Positions 27,879 through 37,087 of a DNA stretch of 64,000 nucleotides are shown here, one piece after another. The stretch's first letter is position 1, and every line of letters begins with the position of its first letter. The notes below the pieces were generated by a model that was not told the origin of the DNA, made no database searches, and worked only from the letters and a program-made list of their open reading frames with translations. Source of the DNA: Klebsiella planticola ATCC 33531 (lineage in GTDB: Bacteria; Pseudomonadota; Gammaproteobacteria; Enterobacterales; Enterobacteriaceae); NCBI RefSeq assembly GCF_000735435.1, contig NZ_JMPP01000014.1, positions 124,001 to 188,000 on the forward strand, written 5' to 3'. A program made the position numbers and the translations under genes.

Positions 27879-28724
27879 TTACAGCGAAGCGTTGTGTTGC
27901 GTAGTCGAGGTGCTCTCTTTCACTTCCTCGACGCAGGTGTCGCAAGGCAGGTGGCGGCCGATCAACTTACGATAGCTGAACGCGCCCAGCGCGGCGCCCA
28001 CCACCGGTGCGCACAGCGGCACCAGGAAATAAGGAATATCTTTACCGCCGGTGAAGGCGACGTCGCCCCAGCCGGCAAGCCAGGCAAACGTTTTTGGTCC
28101 GAGGTCGCGGGCCGGGTTCATGGCAAATCCGGTCAGCGGTCCCATGGATGCGCCGATAACCGCAATCAACAGGCCGATTAGTAGCGGCGCCAGCGGACCA
28201 CGCGGAATCCCATTGCCGTCATCAGTCAGTGCCAGGATAACGCCCATCAGGATAGCGGTAATCACCATTTCTACCGCGAAAGCCTGCACAAAATTGATGT
28301 GTGGGTTCGGGTAAGTGGAGAAAATACCGGCCAGCTCAAGACTTTCGACGCTACCGCGTACCATATTGTGGCTGTGTTCGAAATCGAAGAAAAGATTGTA
28401 GTAAAGCCCGTAAACTAACGCCGCGGCGCAAAAGGCGCCTGCGAATTGAGAAATGATAAAAGGAACAACTTTACGCCCGTCGAAGCAGGCAAACAGCCAC
28501 AATGCGATAGTGACCGCCGGGTTAAGGTGCGCACCGGATACGCCCGCGGTCAGGTAGATAGCCATGGCCACCCCCAGACCCCAGATGATGCTGATTTCCC
28601 ACTGACCGAAGCTGGCTCCCGCAACTTTGAGCGCCGCGACGCACCCAACGCCGAAAAAGATCAACAACCCGGTACCGAGGAACTCTGCGATGCACTGGCC
28701 TTTTAATGTTGATGTTTGGCTCAT
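27879..28724 (-). CDS. glpF: Glycerol facilitator aquaglyceroporin
   Basis: 281 residues, six-helix aquaporin-fold channel that lets glycerol cross the inner membrane. The two pore NPA motifs are in SGAHLNPAVTIALW and GFAMNPARDLGP. The start at MSQTSTLKGQ matches E. coli GlpF; the long upstream frame is only chance. Its promoter region (28725-29281) carries GlpR-like operators and it heads the glpFK operon, divergent from zapB. Confidence 0.97.
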   Translation of the reverse strand: MSQTSTLKGQCIAEFLGTGLLIFFGVGCVAALKVAGASFGQWEISIIWGLGVAMAIYLTAGVSGAHLNPAVTIALWLFACFDGRKVVPFIISQFAGAFCAAALVYGLYYNLFFDFEHSHNMVRGSVESLELAGIFSTYPNPHINFVQAFAVEMVITAILMGVILALTDDGNGIPRGPLAPLLIGLLIAVIGASMGPLTGFAMNPARDLGPKTFAWLAGWGDVAFTGGKDIPYFLVPLCAPVVGAALGAFSYRKLIGRHLPCDTCVEEVKESTSTTQHNASL

Positions 28725-29281
28725 ATCGAATCCTGAAGCGAAGTGGTGATTATTGTATGTATGAAGGTCATAGACGACCACGCTGCCTTGTAGGCATAGT
28801 GTTAATTTATCGTTAACGAACAAAAACGAGAAATATCGAAATATAAATGTGTGTGCTGCGTCAAGAAAATGAGCGTTTTCGCGCCATAAACGCGTGTTGT
28901 GACACATTTGCCCCGCTTTTCCGGCGGATTTTGTTAACCCATTGATTAACAATTGCAGGATAACTTCCACAGAAACGCGCCGAATGCGCCAGGTAAAGAC
29001 TGAAAAGTGTTGCAAACCGCAATCTGCGCGGGTTGTCGCTGGACAGGGAAGGCGGGGATTCATACAATCGACTGCATGACCACTGTAGTGCGCTTATTTT
29101 CGTTAAGGCGTCACCGCGTAGGTACACAACATCATTCGGGATGTGTCAAAACGGCAAGCGAATGAATCCTCGCCGCTTACTTCGGTAAGTGTTCGGGAAG
29201 CACCCGCTAACGCAGAAGCAGCTTGAAGGACGACGTGTACGGGATAGTAATCTATCAACGCCTTGCAAGTTCAGGAGAGGT
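28725..29281. other. 557-base divergent regulatory region between glpF and zapB
   Basis: Left part holds GlpR operator-like sequences for glpFK; the right part is the zapB leader with a GC-rich potential stem, CCGCTTACTTCGGTAAGTG (29171-29189). No other coding region is apparent. Confidence 0.7.
28804..28844. promoter_or_regulatory. Two adjacent GlpR operator-like sites
   Basis: AATTTATCGTTAACGAACAAA has the GTTAACGAACA core of GlpR operators, and ACGAGAAATATCGAAATAT follows as a second, weaker copy. Their place 80-120 bases before glpF fits glycerol-3-phosphate induction. Confidence 0.65.
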
Positions 29282-29527
29282 ATGACGATGTCATTAGAAG
29301 TGTTTGAGAAATTAGAATCAAAAGTACAGCAGGCGATTGATACCATCACTCTGTTGCAGATGGAAATCGAAGAGCTGAAAGAAAAAAACAACACGCTGGC
29401 GCAGGAAGTTCAGGGCGCACAGCACGGCCGTGAAGAGCTGGAGCGTGAAAACGGTCAGCTGAGAGAACAGCTGCAGGGCTGGCAGGATCGTCTGCAGGCG
29501 CTGTTGGGTCGCATGGAAGAAGTGTAA
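29282..29527 (+). CDS. zapB: Cell-division coiled-coil factor ZapB
   Basis: 81 residues, almost identical to E. coli ZapB. It is a wholly coiled-coil protein (heptads through residues 3-78) that joins ZapA at the FtsZ ring and links to MatP, aiding Z-ring placement. The start at [12 protein letters not shown] follows AGGAGAGG; the longer frame is chance. Divergent from glpF as in E. coli, but the next gene here is sbp rather than rraA. Confidence 0.96.
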   Translation: MTMSLEVFEKLESKVQQAIDTITLLQMEIEELKEKNNTLAQEVQGAQHGREELERENGQLREQLQGWQDRLQALLGRMEEV

Positions 29528-29541
29528 CCCTCTCGCCCTCA

Positions 29542-29563
29542 CCCTCTCCTCTCCTGGAGAGGG
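29542..29563. repeat. CT-rich hairpin at the zapB/sbp junction
   Basis: CCCTCTCC and GGAGAGGG form an 8-base stem with a 6-base loop, 15 bases after zapB. It resembles the element at 21423-21445 and may terminate zapB. It marks the junction of the permuted block. Confidence 0.55.
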
Positions 29564-29687
29564 TAAGCATTCCCCTCCGCTTTACATATACTCACAAGTT
29601 ATAGCCAATCTTTTTTTATTCTTTAATCATTGTTTCGCTTTCTGGCACGCTTAACTCATCACAACACGACATAAAGAGAGCGGTGCG

Positions 29688-30677
29688 ATGAACAAGTGGG
29701 GCGTTGGGTTAACTCTGTTGCTGGCATCCGCCAGCGTTTTGGCCAAAGACATTCAGTTATTAAACGTATCTTATGATCCAACGCGCGAGCTGTACGAACA
29801 GTACAACAAGGCATTCAGCGCGCACTGGAAACAAGAAACCGGCGACAATGTGGTGATTCGCCAGTCGCATGGCGGCTCCGGCAAACAGGCGACGTCGGTG
29901 ATCAACGGTATCGAAGCCGATGTCGTGACGCTGGCGCTGGCCTACGATGTTGATGCGATCGCTGAACGCGGCCGTATCGATAAAAACTGGCTGAAACGTC
30001 TGCCGGATAACTCCGCGCCGTATACCTCCACCATCGTGTTCCTGGTGCGTAAAGGCAACCCAAAACAGATTCATGACTGGAACGATCTGATTAAACCGGG
30101 TGTGTCGGTGATTACGCCAAACCCGAAAAGCTCCGGCGGCGCACGCTGGAACTACCTGGCCGCCTGGGGCTATGCCCTGCACCAGAATCACGGCGACCAG
30201 GCAAAAGCCCAGGAGTTTGTGAAGGCGCTGTATAAGAACGTCGAAGTGCTGGATTCCGGCGCGCGCGGTTCGACCAATACCTTTGTTGAACGCGGGATCG
30301 GCGATGTGCTGATTGCGTGGGAGAACGAAGCGCTGCTGGCGGCGAACGAGCTGGGCAAAGATAAGTTTGAAATTGTGACTCCGAGCGAATCGATTCTTGC
30401 TGAACCGACCGTCTCCGTGGTTGATAAAGTGGTCGATAAAAAAGGCACCCGCCAGGTGGCTGAAGCTTACCTGAAGTATCTCTACTCGCCGGAAGGCCAA
30501 GAGATTGCGGCGAAGAACTTCTACCGCCCACGTGACCCGGCAGTGGCGAAGAAATATGCCGATGAGTTCCCGAAACTGAAGCTGTTTACCATCGACCAGG
30601 AGTTTGGTGGCTGGACTAAGGCCCAGAAAGAGCACTTCTCAAACGGCGGCACTTTCGATCAAATCAGTCAGCGTTAA
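29688..30677 (+). CDS. sbp: Periplasmic sulfate-binding protein
   Basis: 329 residues, close to E. coli Sbp. The signal peptide [19 protein letters not shown] is cleaved before [16 protein letters not shown]. The mature protein binds sulfate and delivers it to the CysTWA transporter. Sulfate-contact stretches include SHGGSGKQ and [16 protein letters not shown]. An AGAGAGCGG site precedes the ATG. Upstream AT-rich sequence probably carries CysB sites, which I cannot define. It has its own terminator and is separate from cdh. Confidence 0.97.
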   Translation: MNKWGVGLTLLLASASVLAKDIQLLNVSYDPTRELYEQYNKAFSAHWKQETGDNVVIRQSHGGSGKQATSVINGIEADVVTLALAYDVDAIAERGRIDKNWLKRLPDNSAPYTSTIVFLVRKGNPKQIHDWNDLIKPGVSVITPNPKSSGGARWNYLAAWGYALHQNHGDQAKAQEFVKALYKNVEVLDSGARGSTNTFVERGIGDVLIAWENEALLAANELGKDKFEIVTPSESILAEPTVSVVDKVVDKKGTRQVAEAYLKYLYSPEGQEIAAKNFYRPRDPAVAKKYADEFPKLKLFTIDQEFGGWTKAQKEHFSNGGTFDQISQR

Positions 30678-30685
30678 TCGTTCCG

Positions 30686-30716
30686 AACGCCCGGTTAAAT
30701 AGCCGGGCGTTTTTAT
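30686..30716 (+). terminator. sbp intrinsic terminator
   Basis: AACGCCCGG and CCGGGCGTT pair across a short AT loop and are followed by TTTTATTT. Confidence 0.9.
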
Positions 30717-30765
30717 TTAGTCATCAAACTACGCTACTCTTCCGTTTCTGGCTGGACAGGAAAAG

Positions 30766-31524
30766 ATGATGAGAAGAGTACGATACCTTTTATGGCTGCT
30801 GCCGGTGCTTGTGCTGGCAGCGGCGGCCGGCGGCTGGTACTGGCTGCATTCCGGTAACCCTGACGCGCTGCGACAGATTGTTTTGCAGCAATGCGTTCCT
30901 AATCAACAGCAGCACCAAACTCCCTCGCCGTGTGCCGACGTTAATCTGCAGGGCGGCTACGTGCTGTTTAAAGATCGTAACGGACCCTTGCAGTATTTGC
31001 TGATGCCGACGTACCGAATTAACGGCACCGAGAGCCCGCTGCTGCTCGACCCGTTAACGCCGAACTTCTTCTGGCAGGCATGGCAGGGACGCGACATCAT
31101 GAGTGAACGCCGCGGTTTGGCAATACCGGATAGCGCCGTGTCATTAGCCATTAACTCCCGTAGCGGACGCACGCAAAACCATTTCCATATTCATATCTCC
31201 TGCCTACGCGAAGATGTGCGTGCCCGGCTGGATAACGATACCGCCGCCATCAGCAGCCGATGGCTGCCGCTTCCCGGTGGTTTGCTCGGCCATGAATATC
31301 TCGCGCGGCGAGTGACTGAGTCCGAACTGGCGCAGCGTAGCCCGTTTCTGATGCTGGCGGAAGAGGTGCCGGAGGCGCGTGAACATATGGGGCGCTTTGC
31401 GCTGGCGCTGGCGAAACAGAGCGATGGCTCGCTGGTGCTGCTGGCGACCGAGCGCAACCTGCTGACCCTGAATCGTGCCTCTGCGGAAGAGATTCAGGAT
31501 CATCGCTGCTCGATCCTGAAATAA
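30766..31524 (+). CDS. cdh: CDP-diacylglycerol pyrophosphatase
   Basis: 252 residues, similar to E. coli Cdh, which hydrolyses CDP-diacylglycerol to CMP and phosphatidate. An N-terminal membrane anchor (about 6-27) is followed by a HIT-like domain with [10 protein letters not shown] carrying the His-x-His-x-His site near residue 145. It follows sbp as in E. coli. A second ATG three bases in could be the true start. Confidence 0.93.
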   Translation: MMRRVRYLLWLLPVLVLAAAAGGWYWLHSGNPDALRQIVLQQCVPNQQQHQTPSPCADVNLQGGYVLFKDRNGPLQYLLMPTYRINGTESPLLLDPLTPNFFWQAWQGRDIMSERRGLAIPDSAVSLAINSRSGRTQNHFHIHISCLREDVRARLDNDTAAISSRWLPLPGGLLGHEYLARRVTESELAQRSPFLMLAEEVPEAREHMGRFALALAKQSDGSLVLLATERNLLTLNRASAEEIQDHRCSILK

Positions 31525-31632
31525 CCTTTATTGCTGAGCCATGCGGGTTCCCGCATGGCTGGCTATTTTTTGATAGGTTTACCTGCCTCGCCCCCGATCG
31601 TATTCTTGCTGAAAAAACGACAGGAGACAGGC

Positions 31633-32937
31633 ATGTCGCTCTGGTTTTCTCACCCTCTGTTCCTTCCCTCGCTGATTATCGCGATAACCATTCTGCTGTG
31701 GGCGACCTCGCTGTTGCCGGAGTTTATGACCGCGCTGCTGTTTTTCGCGGCGGCGATGATCGCCAAAATTGCGCCGCCGGAAACGATCTTTGGCGGGTTT
31801 GCCTCGTCAGCATTCTGGCTGGTATTCAGCGGCTTCGTCCTCGGGATTGCGATTCGTAAAACCGGACTGGCGGACAGAGCGGCGCGGGCGCTATCGGCGC
31901 GACTGACGGACTCCTGGCCGTTGATGGTGGGTAGCGTCGTGCTACTCAGCTATGCGCTGGCCTTCGTGATGCCGTCGAATATGGGGCGCATCGCGCTGCT
32001 GATGCCCATCGTGGCGGCGATGGCGAAGCGGGCCGGTATCGCAGACGGCACGCGGGCCTGGTATGGGCTGGCGCTGGCGGTGGGGTTTGGGACCTTTCAG
32101 CTGTCGGCGACCATTCTGCCCGCCAACGTCCCGAACCTGGTGATGAGCGGCGCCGCCGAAGGTTCGTACGGGATCCACCTTAATTACCTGCCGTACTTGC
32201 TGCTGCACACGCCGGTGCTGGGCTGGCTGAAGGGGGGGATCTTAATTGCTCTGATTTGCTGGCTGTTCCCGGGCAAGCCGCATCCGCCGCGCGAACTGAC
32301 GCCGCTTCCGCCGATGAGTCGGGACGAGAAGCGCCTGGCCTGGCTGCTGGCCGTAGTGCTGGTGCTGTGGGTGAGCGAAAGCTGGCATGGTATCGGGCCC
32401 GCCTGGACGGGACTGGCAGCCGCAGTCGTCACGCTGCTGCCGCGGGTTGGCTTTATCAGCGGGGAGGAGTTCTCCAGCGGTGTGAATATACGCACCTGCA
32501 TTTACGTCGCCGGGATCCTCGGACTGGCGATTACCGTCACCCAAACGGGGATCGGCGAGGTGGTCGGCAATGCGCTGCTGCAGGTGATGCCGCTCGACAA
32601 AGAGAGTCCGTTCACCAGTTTCCTGGCATTAACCGGCATGACCAGCGCCCTGAACTTTATTATGACCGCTAACGGCGTCCCCGCGCTGTACACCACTTTT
32701 GCGCAGAGCTTTTCCGATGCCACCGGTTTCCCGCTGCTAAGCGTGATTATGATTCAGGTATTGGGCTATTCCACGCCGCTGCTGCCGTATCAGGCGTCGC
32801 CGATTGTCGTGGCGATGGGGCTAGGCAAAGTGCCGGCGCGGGCGGGAATGCTGCTGTGTATCGTGCTGGCGGCGGTGAGCTATTTGATTCTGCTGCCGCT
32901 GGACTATCTGTGGTATCACGCGTTGGGGAAATTGTAG
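31633..32937 (+). CDS. SLC13/DASS-type anion permease
   Basis: 434 residues, about 12 membrane helices, of the divalent-anion:sodium or anion-exchange family (ArsB/NhaD superfamily). Recognisable are TILLWATSLLPEFMTALLFFAAAMIAKI near the start, FVMPSNMGRIALLMPI and TANGVPALYTTFAQSF. CAGGAGACAGGC precedes the ATG; an upstream frame of 34 codons lies in the intergenic region. E. coli K-12 has no gene between cdh and tpiA, so this is an addition here. The substrate is unknown; dicarboxylate or sulfate are candidates. Confidence 0.85.
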   Translation: MSLWFSHPLFLPSLIIAITILLWATSLLPEFMTALLFFAAAMIAKIAPPETIFGGFASSAFWLVFSGFVLGIAIRKTGLADRAARALSARLTDSWPLMVGSVVLLSYALAFVMPSNMGRIALLMPIVAAMAKRAGIADGTRAWYGLALAVGFGTFQLSATILPANVPNLVMSGAAEGSYGIHLNYLPYLLLHTPVLGWLKGGILIALICWLFPGKPHPPRELTPLPPMSRDEKRLAWLLAVVLVLWVSESWHGIGPAWTGLAAAVVTLLPRVGFISGEEFSSGVNIRTCIYVAGILGLAITVTQTGIGEVVGNALLQVMPLDKESPFTSFLALTGMTSALNFIMTANGVPALYTTFAQSFSDATGFPLLSVIMIQVLGYSTPLLPYQASPIVVAMGLGKVPARAGMLLCIVLAAVSYLILLPLDYLWYHALGKL

Positions 32938-32942
32938 CGGCA

Positions 32943-32984
32943 TAAAAAAGCCCGGATGCGGCGCCTGCGCGCGTTGTCCGGGCT
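32943..32984 (-). terminator. tpiA intrinsic terminator
   Basis: AGCCCGGA and TCCGGGCT flank a GC-rich loop; reading on the minus strand the stem is followed by a run of six T. It also separates the convergent permease gene. Confidence 0.85.
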
Positions 32985-33049
32985 CCTCGTATTGCGCTAT
33001 CCCTTCACCCCGGTAAGCGGTGCGCCGCCGGGGCCGGGATGAGTGCAGG

Positions 33050-33817
33050 TTACGCTTTTTTCGCTGCTTCAGCTGCTTTAACGATCACCGCGAAAGCGTC
33101 TGCTTTCAGGGAGGCGCCGCCAACCAGCGCGCCGTCGATGTCCGGCTGGGTGAACAGTTCTGCTGCGTTAGAAGCGTTAACGGAACCGCCGTACTGGATG
33201 ATGACCTGCTCAGCCACTTTCGCGTCTGCTTTCGCAATGTGATCGCGAATGAATTTGTGCACGGCCTGAGCCTGTGCCGGAGTCGCCGATTTGCCGGTGC
33301 CGATTGCCCAGACAGGTTCGTAAGCGATAACCACGCCTTCGAATGCCGCAGCGCCCTGAGTTTTCAGAACGGCGTCGATCTGACGTGCGCACACTTCTTC
33401 CGTTTTGCCCGCTTCGTTTTCTGCTTCAGTTTCGCCGATGCACAGAACCGGAATCAGACCCTGTTCTTTCAGAACCGCGAATTTCTTAGCGATGAACTCG
33501 TCAGACTCGTTGTGGTAAGTACGACGCTCAGAGTGACCGATGATGATGTATTCAGCACCGACATCTTTCAGCATTTGAGCCGAGGTTTCACCGGTGAATG
33601 CGCCGGACAGGTTCAGGTCAACGTTCTGCGCGCCCAGGTGAATGTGGCTACCTTCTGCCGCATGCTTAGCCAGATCGATGTACATTTCTGGCGGAGCGAT
33701 TGCAACGGCACAGCCAGAAACGCCAGCCAGTTCGGTACGCAGGTTAGCAACCAGTTCGTTTACCATGTGGCGGCTGCCGTTCAGTTTCCAGTTACCCATC
33801 ACTAAAGGATGTCGCAT
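33050..33817 (-). CDS. tpiA: Triosephosphate isomerase
   Basis: 255 residues, near-identical to E. coli TpiA, the glycolytic enzyme interconverting dihydroxyacetone phosphate and glyceraldehyde-3-phosphate. Catalytic features visible: Lys in MGNWKLNGS, His in GHSERR and Glu in [11 protein letters not shown]. The start at [11 protein letters not shown] matches E. coli. Next upstream is yiiQ. Confidence 0.98.
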   Translation of the reverse strand: MRHPLVMGNWKLNGSRHMVNELVANLRTELAGVSGCAVAIAPPEMYIDLAKHAAEGSHIHLGAQNVDLNLSGAFTGETSAQMLKDVGAEYIIIGHSERRTYHNESDEFIAKKFAVLKEQGLIPVLCIGETEAENEAGKTEEVCARQIDAVLKTQGAAAFEGVVIAYEPVWAIGTGKSATPAQAQAVHKFIRDHIAKADAKVAEQVIIQYGGSVNASNAAELFTQPDIDGALVGGASLKADAFAVIVKAAEAAKKA

Positions 33818-33927
33818 TTTAATTCTCCACGCTACGTTAAGCGAATTAAGGAATATAGCCACCCGTCAGGGCAGCATGGTCTGTCAAACAGTATAGAGAT
33901 TCATCGTTGGAAAGGCTTTGCTTTTTG

Positions 33928-34527
33928 TCATTTATTATTGCTCTCCAGCGTTTCAGATAGCGCCAGCTTAATCGGTTCAACAGCGAAGGTCAGTCCTTTT
34001 TCACCGTTGTCTGCGACAACATAACGTATCGCACCTTCCGTTTCAGCGAAGTAACGTTTTCCCTTGCCGGCGGCGAGCAGTTTCTGCAGTTTTTGCTGGC
34101 TCTGAGCCACGCTTAAGGTGGGCGCGAATATGCGTAACACGGCGCTCATATACTCCTGCGCTTTGGCCTTCGCCGCTTTCTGCTCGGGCCCCTGAATAGG
34201 TAGCCAGGTCACCTGCATCGATTTTATTTTCAGAGTACCGCGCTCCAGCGCCGTGGAGGCGTAGAGATTTTCATTAATTTTGCTCGCCGCACGGGTCAGA
34301 TTTTCCCTGTCGCGGCTGGAGGCAATGGCGCGAAATTCATTCAGCTGCAGCTTCGGATTCTGCGCATTGAATTTTTCCCGAAAGTCGCTGATAGACATAT
34401 CAAAGGTAGGGGCGCCCGCCAGCAGATAAGGGGCGGTGGCGGAGGATTCGGGCACCGCGGACAACGCCTTCGGGCCGACGGATATGGCCGTCAGCCCAAT
34501 AAAACATACAGTCATCCACGTCTTCAT
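33928..34527 (-). CDS. yiiQ: DUF1454 protein YiiQ
   Basis: 199 residues, homologous to E. coli YiiQ (DUF1454), a putative periplasmic protein of unknown function. The N-terminus looks like a signal peptide (WMTVCFIGLTAISVGPKALS). It lies between tpiA and yiiR as in E. coli. 110 bases separate it from tpiA. No catalytic motif is visible. Confidence 0.92.
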   Translation of the reverse strand: MKTWMTVCFIGLTAISVGPKALSAVPESSATAPYLLAGAPTFDMSISDFREKFNAQNPKLQLNEFRAIASSRDRENLTRAASKINENLYASTALERGTLKIKSMQVTWLPIQGPEQKAAKAKAQEYMSAVLRIFAPTLSVAQSQQKLQKLLAAGKGKRYFAETEGAIRYVVADNGEKGLTFAVEPIKLALSETLESNNK

Positions 34528-34639
34528 GCCGGTCTTTCCTTTTTTTGCCTGCAGACGATTAAAACGGGAACCGTCGCGCTTGTCAAAAAGTGACGGCTTC
34601 AGGGTAAACTACGCGAATGATGATGATAAGGAATAAAAC

Positions 34640-35068
34640 ATGACCCTACAGCAGTGGATGTTCTCAATTAAGGGGCGTATCGGGCGCCGTGATTTCTGGA
34701 TCTGGATGGCCATCTGGGTTCTTGCCATGAGCGCGCTCTTTACCCTGGCCGGCACCCATTTGCTCAATGTGCAGACCGCCGCGTTTATCCTGGTGTGCCT
34801 GCTGTGGCCGACGGCGGCGGTGACGATCAAACGCCTGCACGATCGCGGTAAATCGGGGCTCTGGGCGCTGCTGATGATTCTGGCGTGGATGCTGCTGGCG
34901 GGGAACTGGTCGGTGCTGCCGGGCGTCTGGCAATGGGTTGTCGGGCGGTTTGTGCCGACGCTGATTATCGTCATGATGTTCATCGACCTGGGCGCATTTG
35001 TCGGCACCCAGGGCGAGAATAAATTTGGTAAAGATACGCAGGATGTTCGCTGGAAGGCGGAGACCTGA
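34640..35068 (+). CDS. yiiR: DUF805 inner-membrane protein YiiR
   Basis: 142 residues, DUF805 family with about four helices. It starts MTLQQWMFSIKGRIGRRDFWIWM, the family signature containing the GRxxRxxFW motif. Function unknown. It is divergent from yiiQ and ends directly against the convergent fpr stop (adjacent bases). Confidence 0.92.
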   Translation: MTLQQWMFSIKGRIGRRDFWIWMAIWVLAMSALFTLAGTHLLNVQTAAFILVCLLWPTAAVTIKRLHDRGKSGLWALLMILAWMLLAGNWSVLPGVWQWVVGRFVPTLIIVMMFIDLGAFVGTQGENKFGKDTQDVRWKAET

Positions 35069-35815
35069 TTACCAGTATTGCTCGGCGGTCATGTGGCCCG
35101 GGCGGCGGCGCAAATGTTTGGTCATCTGCCGGGTTTCTTTCAACAGCTGCTGGGTATCACGCACCATCTGCGGGTTTCCACACAGCATCACGTGGCTGGT
35201 ATCGGCGTTCATCGGCAGGCCAACGGCCTCTTCCAGGGCGCCGGTGTCGATAAGAAACGGAATCCGTCCGGTCAGCGAACCGGCGGCGGTTTCACGGCTC
35301 ACGACGGTCTGAATCCGCAGCTTTCCGCCATAGCGCTGTTCTAATTCGCGCATTAGCGGCAGGTAGCTTAAATCGGCCTCATAGCGCACGGCATGGACCA
35401 GCACCAGGTTTTTGAAGCGCTCAAGGTCTTTACCTTCCTGCAGAATTGACAGATACGGGCCGAGCGCGGTGCCGGTCGCCAGCATCCATAAGGTTTCGCA
35501 GTCAGGCACCTCTTCCAGAACGAAGAATCCCGCGGCTTCGCTGACCAGCTGAACGTCATCGCCCGGTTTGAGCGCCGCAAGGCGTGGACTGAGCTTACCG
35601 TCCGGGACGGTGACCAGATAGAATTCCAGATCGGGATTGCCCGGCGCGTTAACGTAGGAATAGGCGCGCTGAACGCGCTCACCGTCAATTTCCAGTCCGA
35701 GCTTGGTAAATTGCCCGGCGGTAAACGGGTGAACGGGCGCGTGGACGTACAAACTGAACAGCGTATCAGTCCAGAACTCTATTTTTTTTACTTTACCGCT
35801 AACCCAGTCCGCCAT
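35069..35815 (-). CDS. fpr: Ferredoxin/flavodoxin-NADP+ reductase
   Basis: 248 residues, close to E. coli Fpr. FAD-binding signature RAYSYVNAPG, NADP-binding GTALGPYLSIL and the C-terminal aromatic end EQYW are visible. It transfers electrons from NADPH to flavodoxin or ferredoxin for anaerobic ribonucleotide reductase, biotin synthase and methionine synthase, and is SoxRS-induced in E. coli. The start at MADWVSGKV matches E. coli; an ATG one codon upstream is also possible. Confidence 0.96.
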   Translation of the reverse strand: MADWVSGKVKKIEFWTDTLFSLYVHAPVHPFTAGQFTKLGLEIDGERVQRAYSYVNAPGNPDLEFYLVTVPDGKLSPRLAALKPGDDVQLVSEAAGFFVLEEVPDCETLWMLATGTALGPYLSILQEGKDLERFKNLVLVHAVRYEADLSYLPLMRELEQRYGGKLRIQTVVSRETAAGSLTGRIPFLIDTGALEEAVGLPMNADTSHVMLCGNPQMVRDTQQLLKETRQMTKHLRRRPGHMTAEQYW

Positions 35816-35916
35816 CATCTTCTCCCGTTGCGCAAAGCGTTGCCTTATCTTCGTTGCACGCGGCAAAGATTTCCAGCCTGACGGCGCCGAAAAGCTCTAT
35901 TGATCAAATATTCCCG

Positions 35917-35990
35917 TCATACTTCAATTGCCTGTGGGTTGGCGGCATCCGTTTTCGGCCCGTCCCTGGGCCTGGCGCCAGCGTGCATTC
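35917..35990. repeat. Possible degenerate intergenic repeat (copy B)
   Basis: TCATACTTCAATTGCC begins a stretch with a GGCCC/GGGCC hairpin between fpr and glpX. Its head resembles copy A at 39945-40030. I think both derive from a common enterobacterial intergenic repeat, but the match is partial. Confidence 0.35.
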
Positions 35991-36009
35991 CGCACGGGCG
36001 ATCGGATGT

Positions 36010-37020
36010 TTACAGAATGTGCAGCTGGATATCCGGGTCTTTACGGTCGAGATAATGAATGGACTGAATACGGCGAATCGTACGGGATTTACCGCGAATC
36101 AGCAGCGTTTCGGTGGTGGCCATATTGCCCTTACGGGTAATGCCATCGAGCAGATCGCCTTTGGTAATACCGGTTGCGGAGAACACCACATTATCACTAC
36201 GGGCCATTTCGTCCAGGCGCAGCACTTTGCCCGCTTCGATGCCCATCTCTTTGCAACGCGCCAGCTCGTTCTCGCCGATACGACGATTTTCTGCGGTATC
36301 GCCTTTGACATCGTGACGAGCCAGCAGGCGACCCTGCATGTCGCCATCCAGAGCGCGGATCACCGCGGCGGAAACCACCCCTTCCGGGGCGCCGCCGATG
36401 CCATACAGGACGTCTACTTCGCTGTCCGGCATGCAGGTCAGAATCGACGCTGCCACATCGCCATCCGGAATGGCGAAGACGCGAACGCCCGACTGCTGGA
36501 GTTCGGCAATCACCGCATCATGACGCGGTTTGGCCAGAATGGTGACGGTCAGCTCGGCCAGCGGTTTATTCAGCGCCGCTGCGACATTACGCAGGTTCTC
36601 CGCCAGCGGCAGATTGAGGTCAATCGCCCCTTTTGCCCCTGGACCGACAATCAGTTTTTCCATGTACATGTCCGGCGCGTTCAGGAAGCAGCCTTTATCG
36701 CCGACCGCCATCACCGCCAGCGCATTGGCCTGGCCCATGGCCGTCATGCGCGTCCCTTCGATAGGGTCAACGGCGATATCCACCGCATCACCGTTGCCGG
36801 TGCCGACCTTCTCACCGATATACAGCATCGGCGCTTCATCGATTTCACCTTCGCCAATTACGATGGTGCCGTCGATATTAATCAGGTTGAGCATAATGCG
36901 CATGGCGTTGACGGCGGCGCCGTCGGCGGTATTTTTATCGCCGCGGCCCAGCCATTTATAGCCTGCCAGCGCGGCAGCCTCGGTGACACGCGAAAATTCG
37001 ATGGCCAGTTCTCGTTTCAT
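36010..37020 (-). CDS. glpX: Class II fructose-1,6-bisphosphatase
   Basis: 336 residues, same length as E. coli GlpX, a Mn-dependent gluconeogenic phosphatase of the inositol-phosphatase superfamily. Metal-site sequences IGEGEIDEAPMLYIGE and DPIEGT are present. The start at MKRELAIEF matches E. coli. In E. coli glpX ends the glpFKX operon; here its upstream neighbour is recG, 67 bases away on the same strand. It may be read from recG or from a promoter in that short gap. Confidence 0.97.
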   Translation of the reverse strand: MKRELAIEFSRVTEAAALAGYKWLGRGDKNTADGAAVNAMRIMLNLINIDGTIVIGEGEIDEAPMLYIGEKVGTGNGDAVDIAVDPIEGTRMTAMGQANALAVMAVGDKGCFLNAPDMYMEKLIVGPGAKGAIDLNLPLAENLRNVAAALNKPLAELTVTILAKPRHDAVIAELQQSGVRVFAIPDGDVAASILTCMPDSEVDVLYGIGGAPEGVVSAAVIRALDGDMQGRLLARHDVKGDTAENRRIGENELARCKEMGIEAGKVLRLDEMARSDNVVFSATGITKGDLLDGITRKGNMATTETLLIRGKSRTIRRIQSIHYLDRKDPDIQLHIL

Positions 37021-37087
37021 AATCCACTCGTTGTGAAGATAAATTGCGCGCAGCATCCTGCTCTGGCCCTGCGGGACAGAGCGGACG

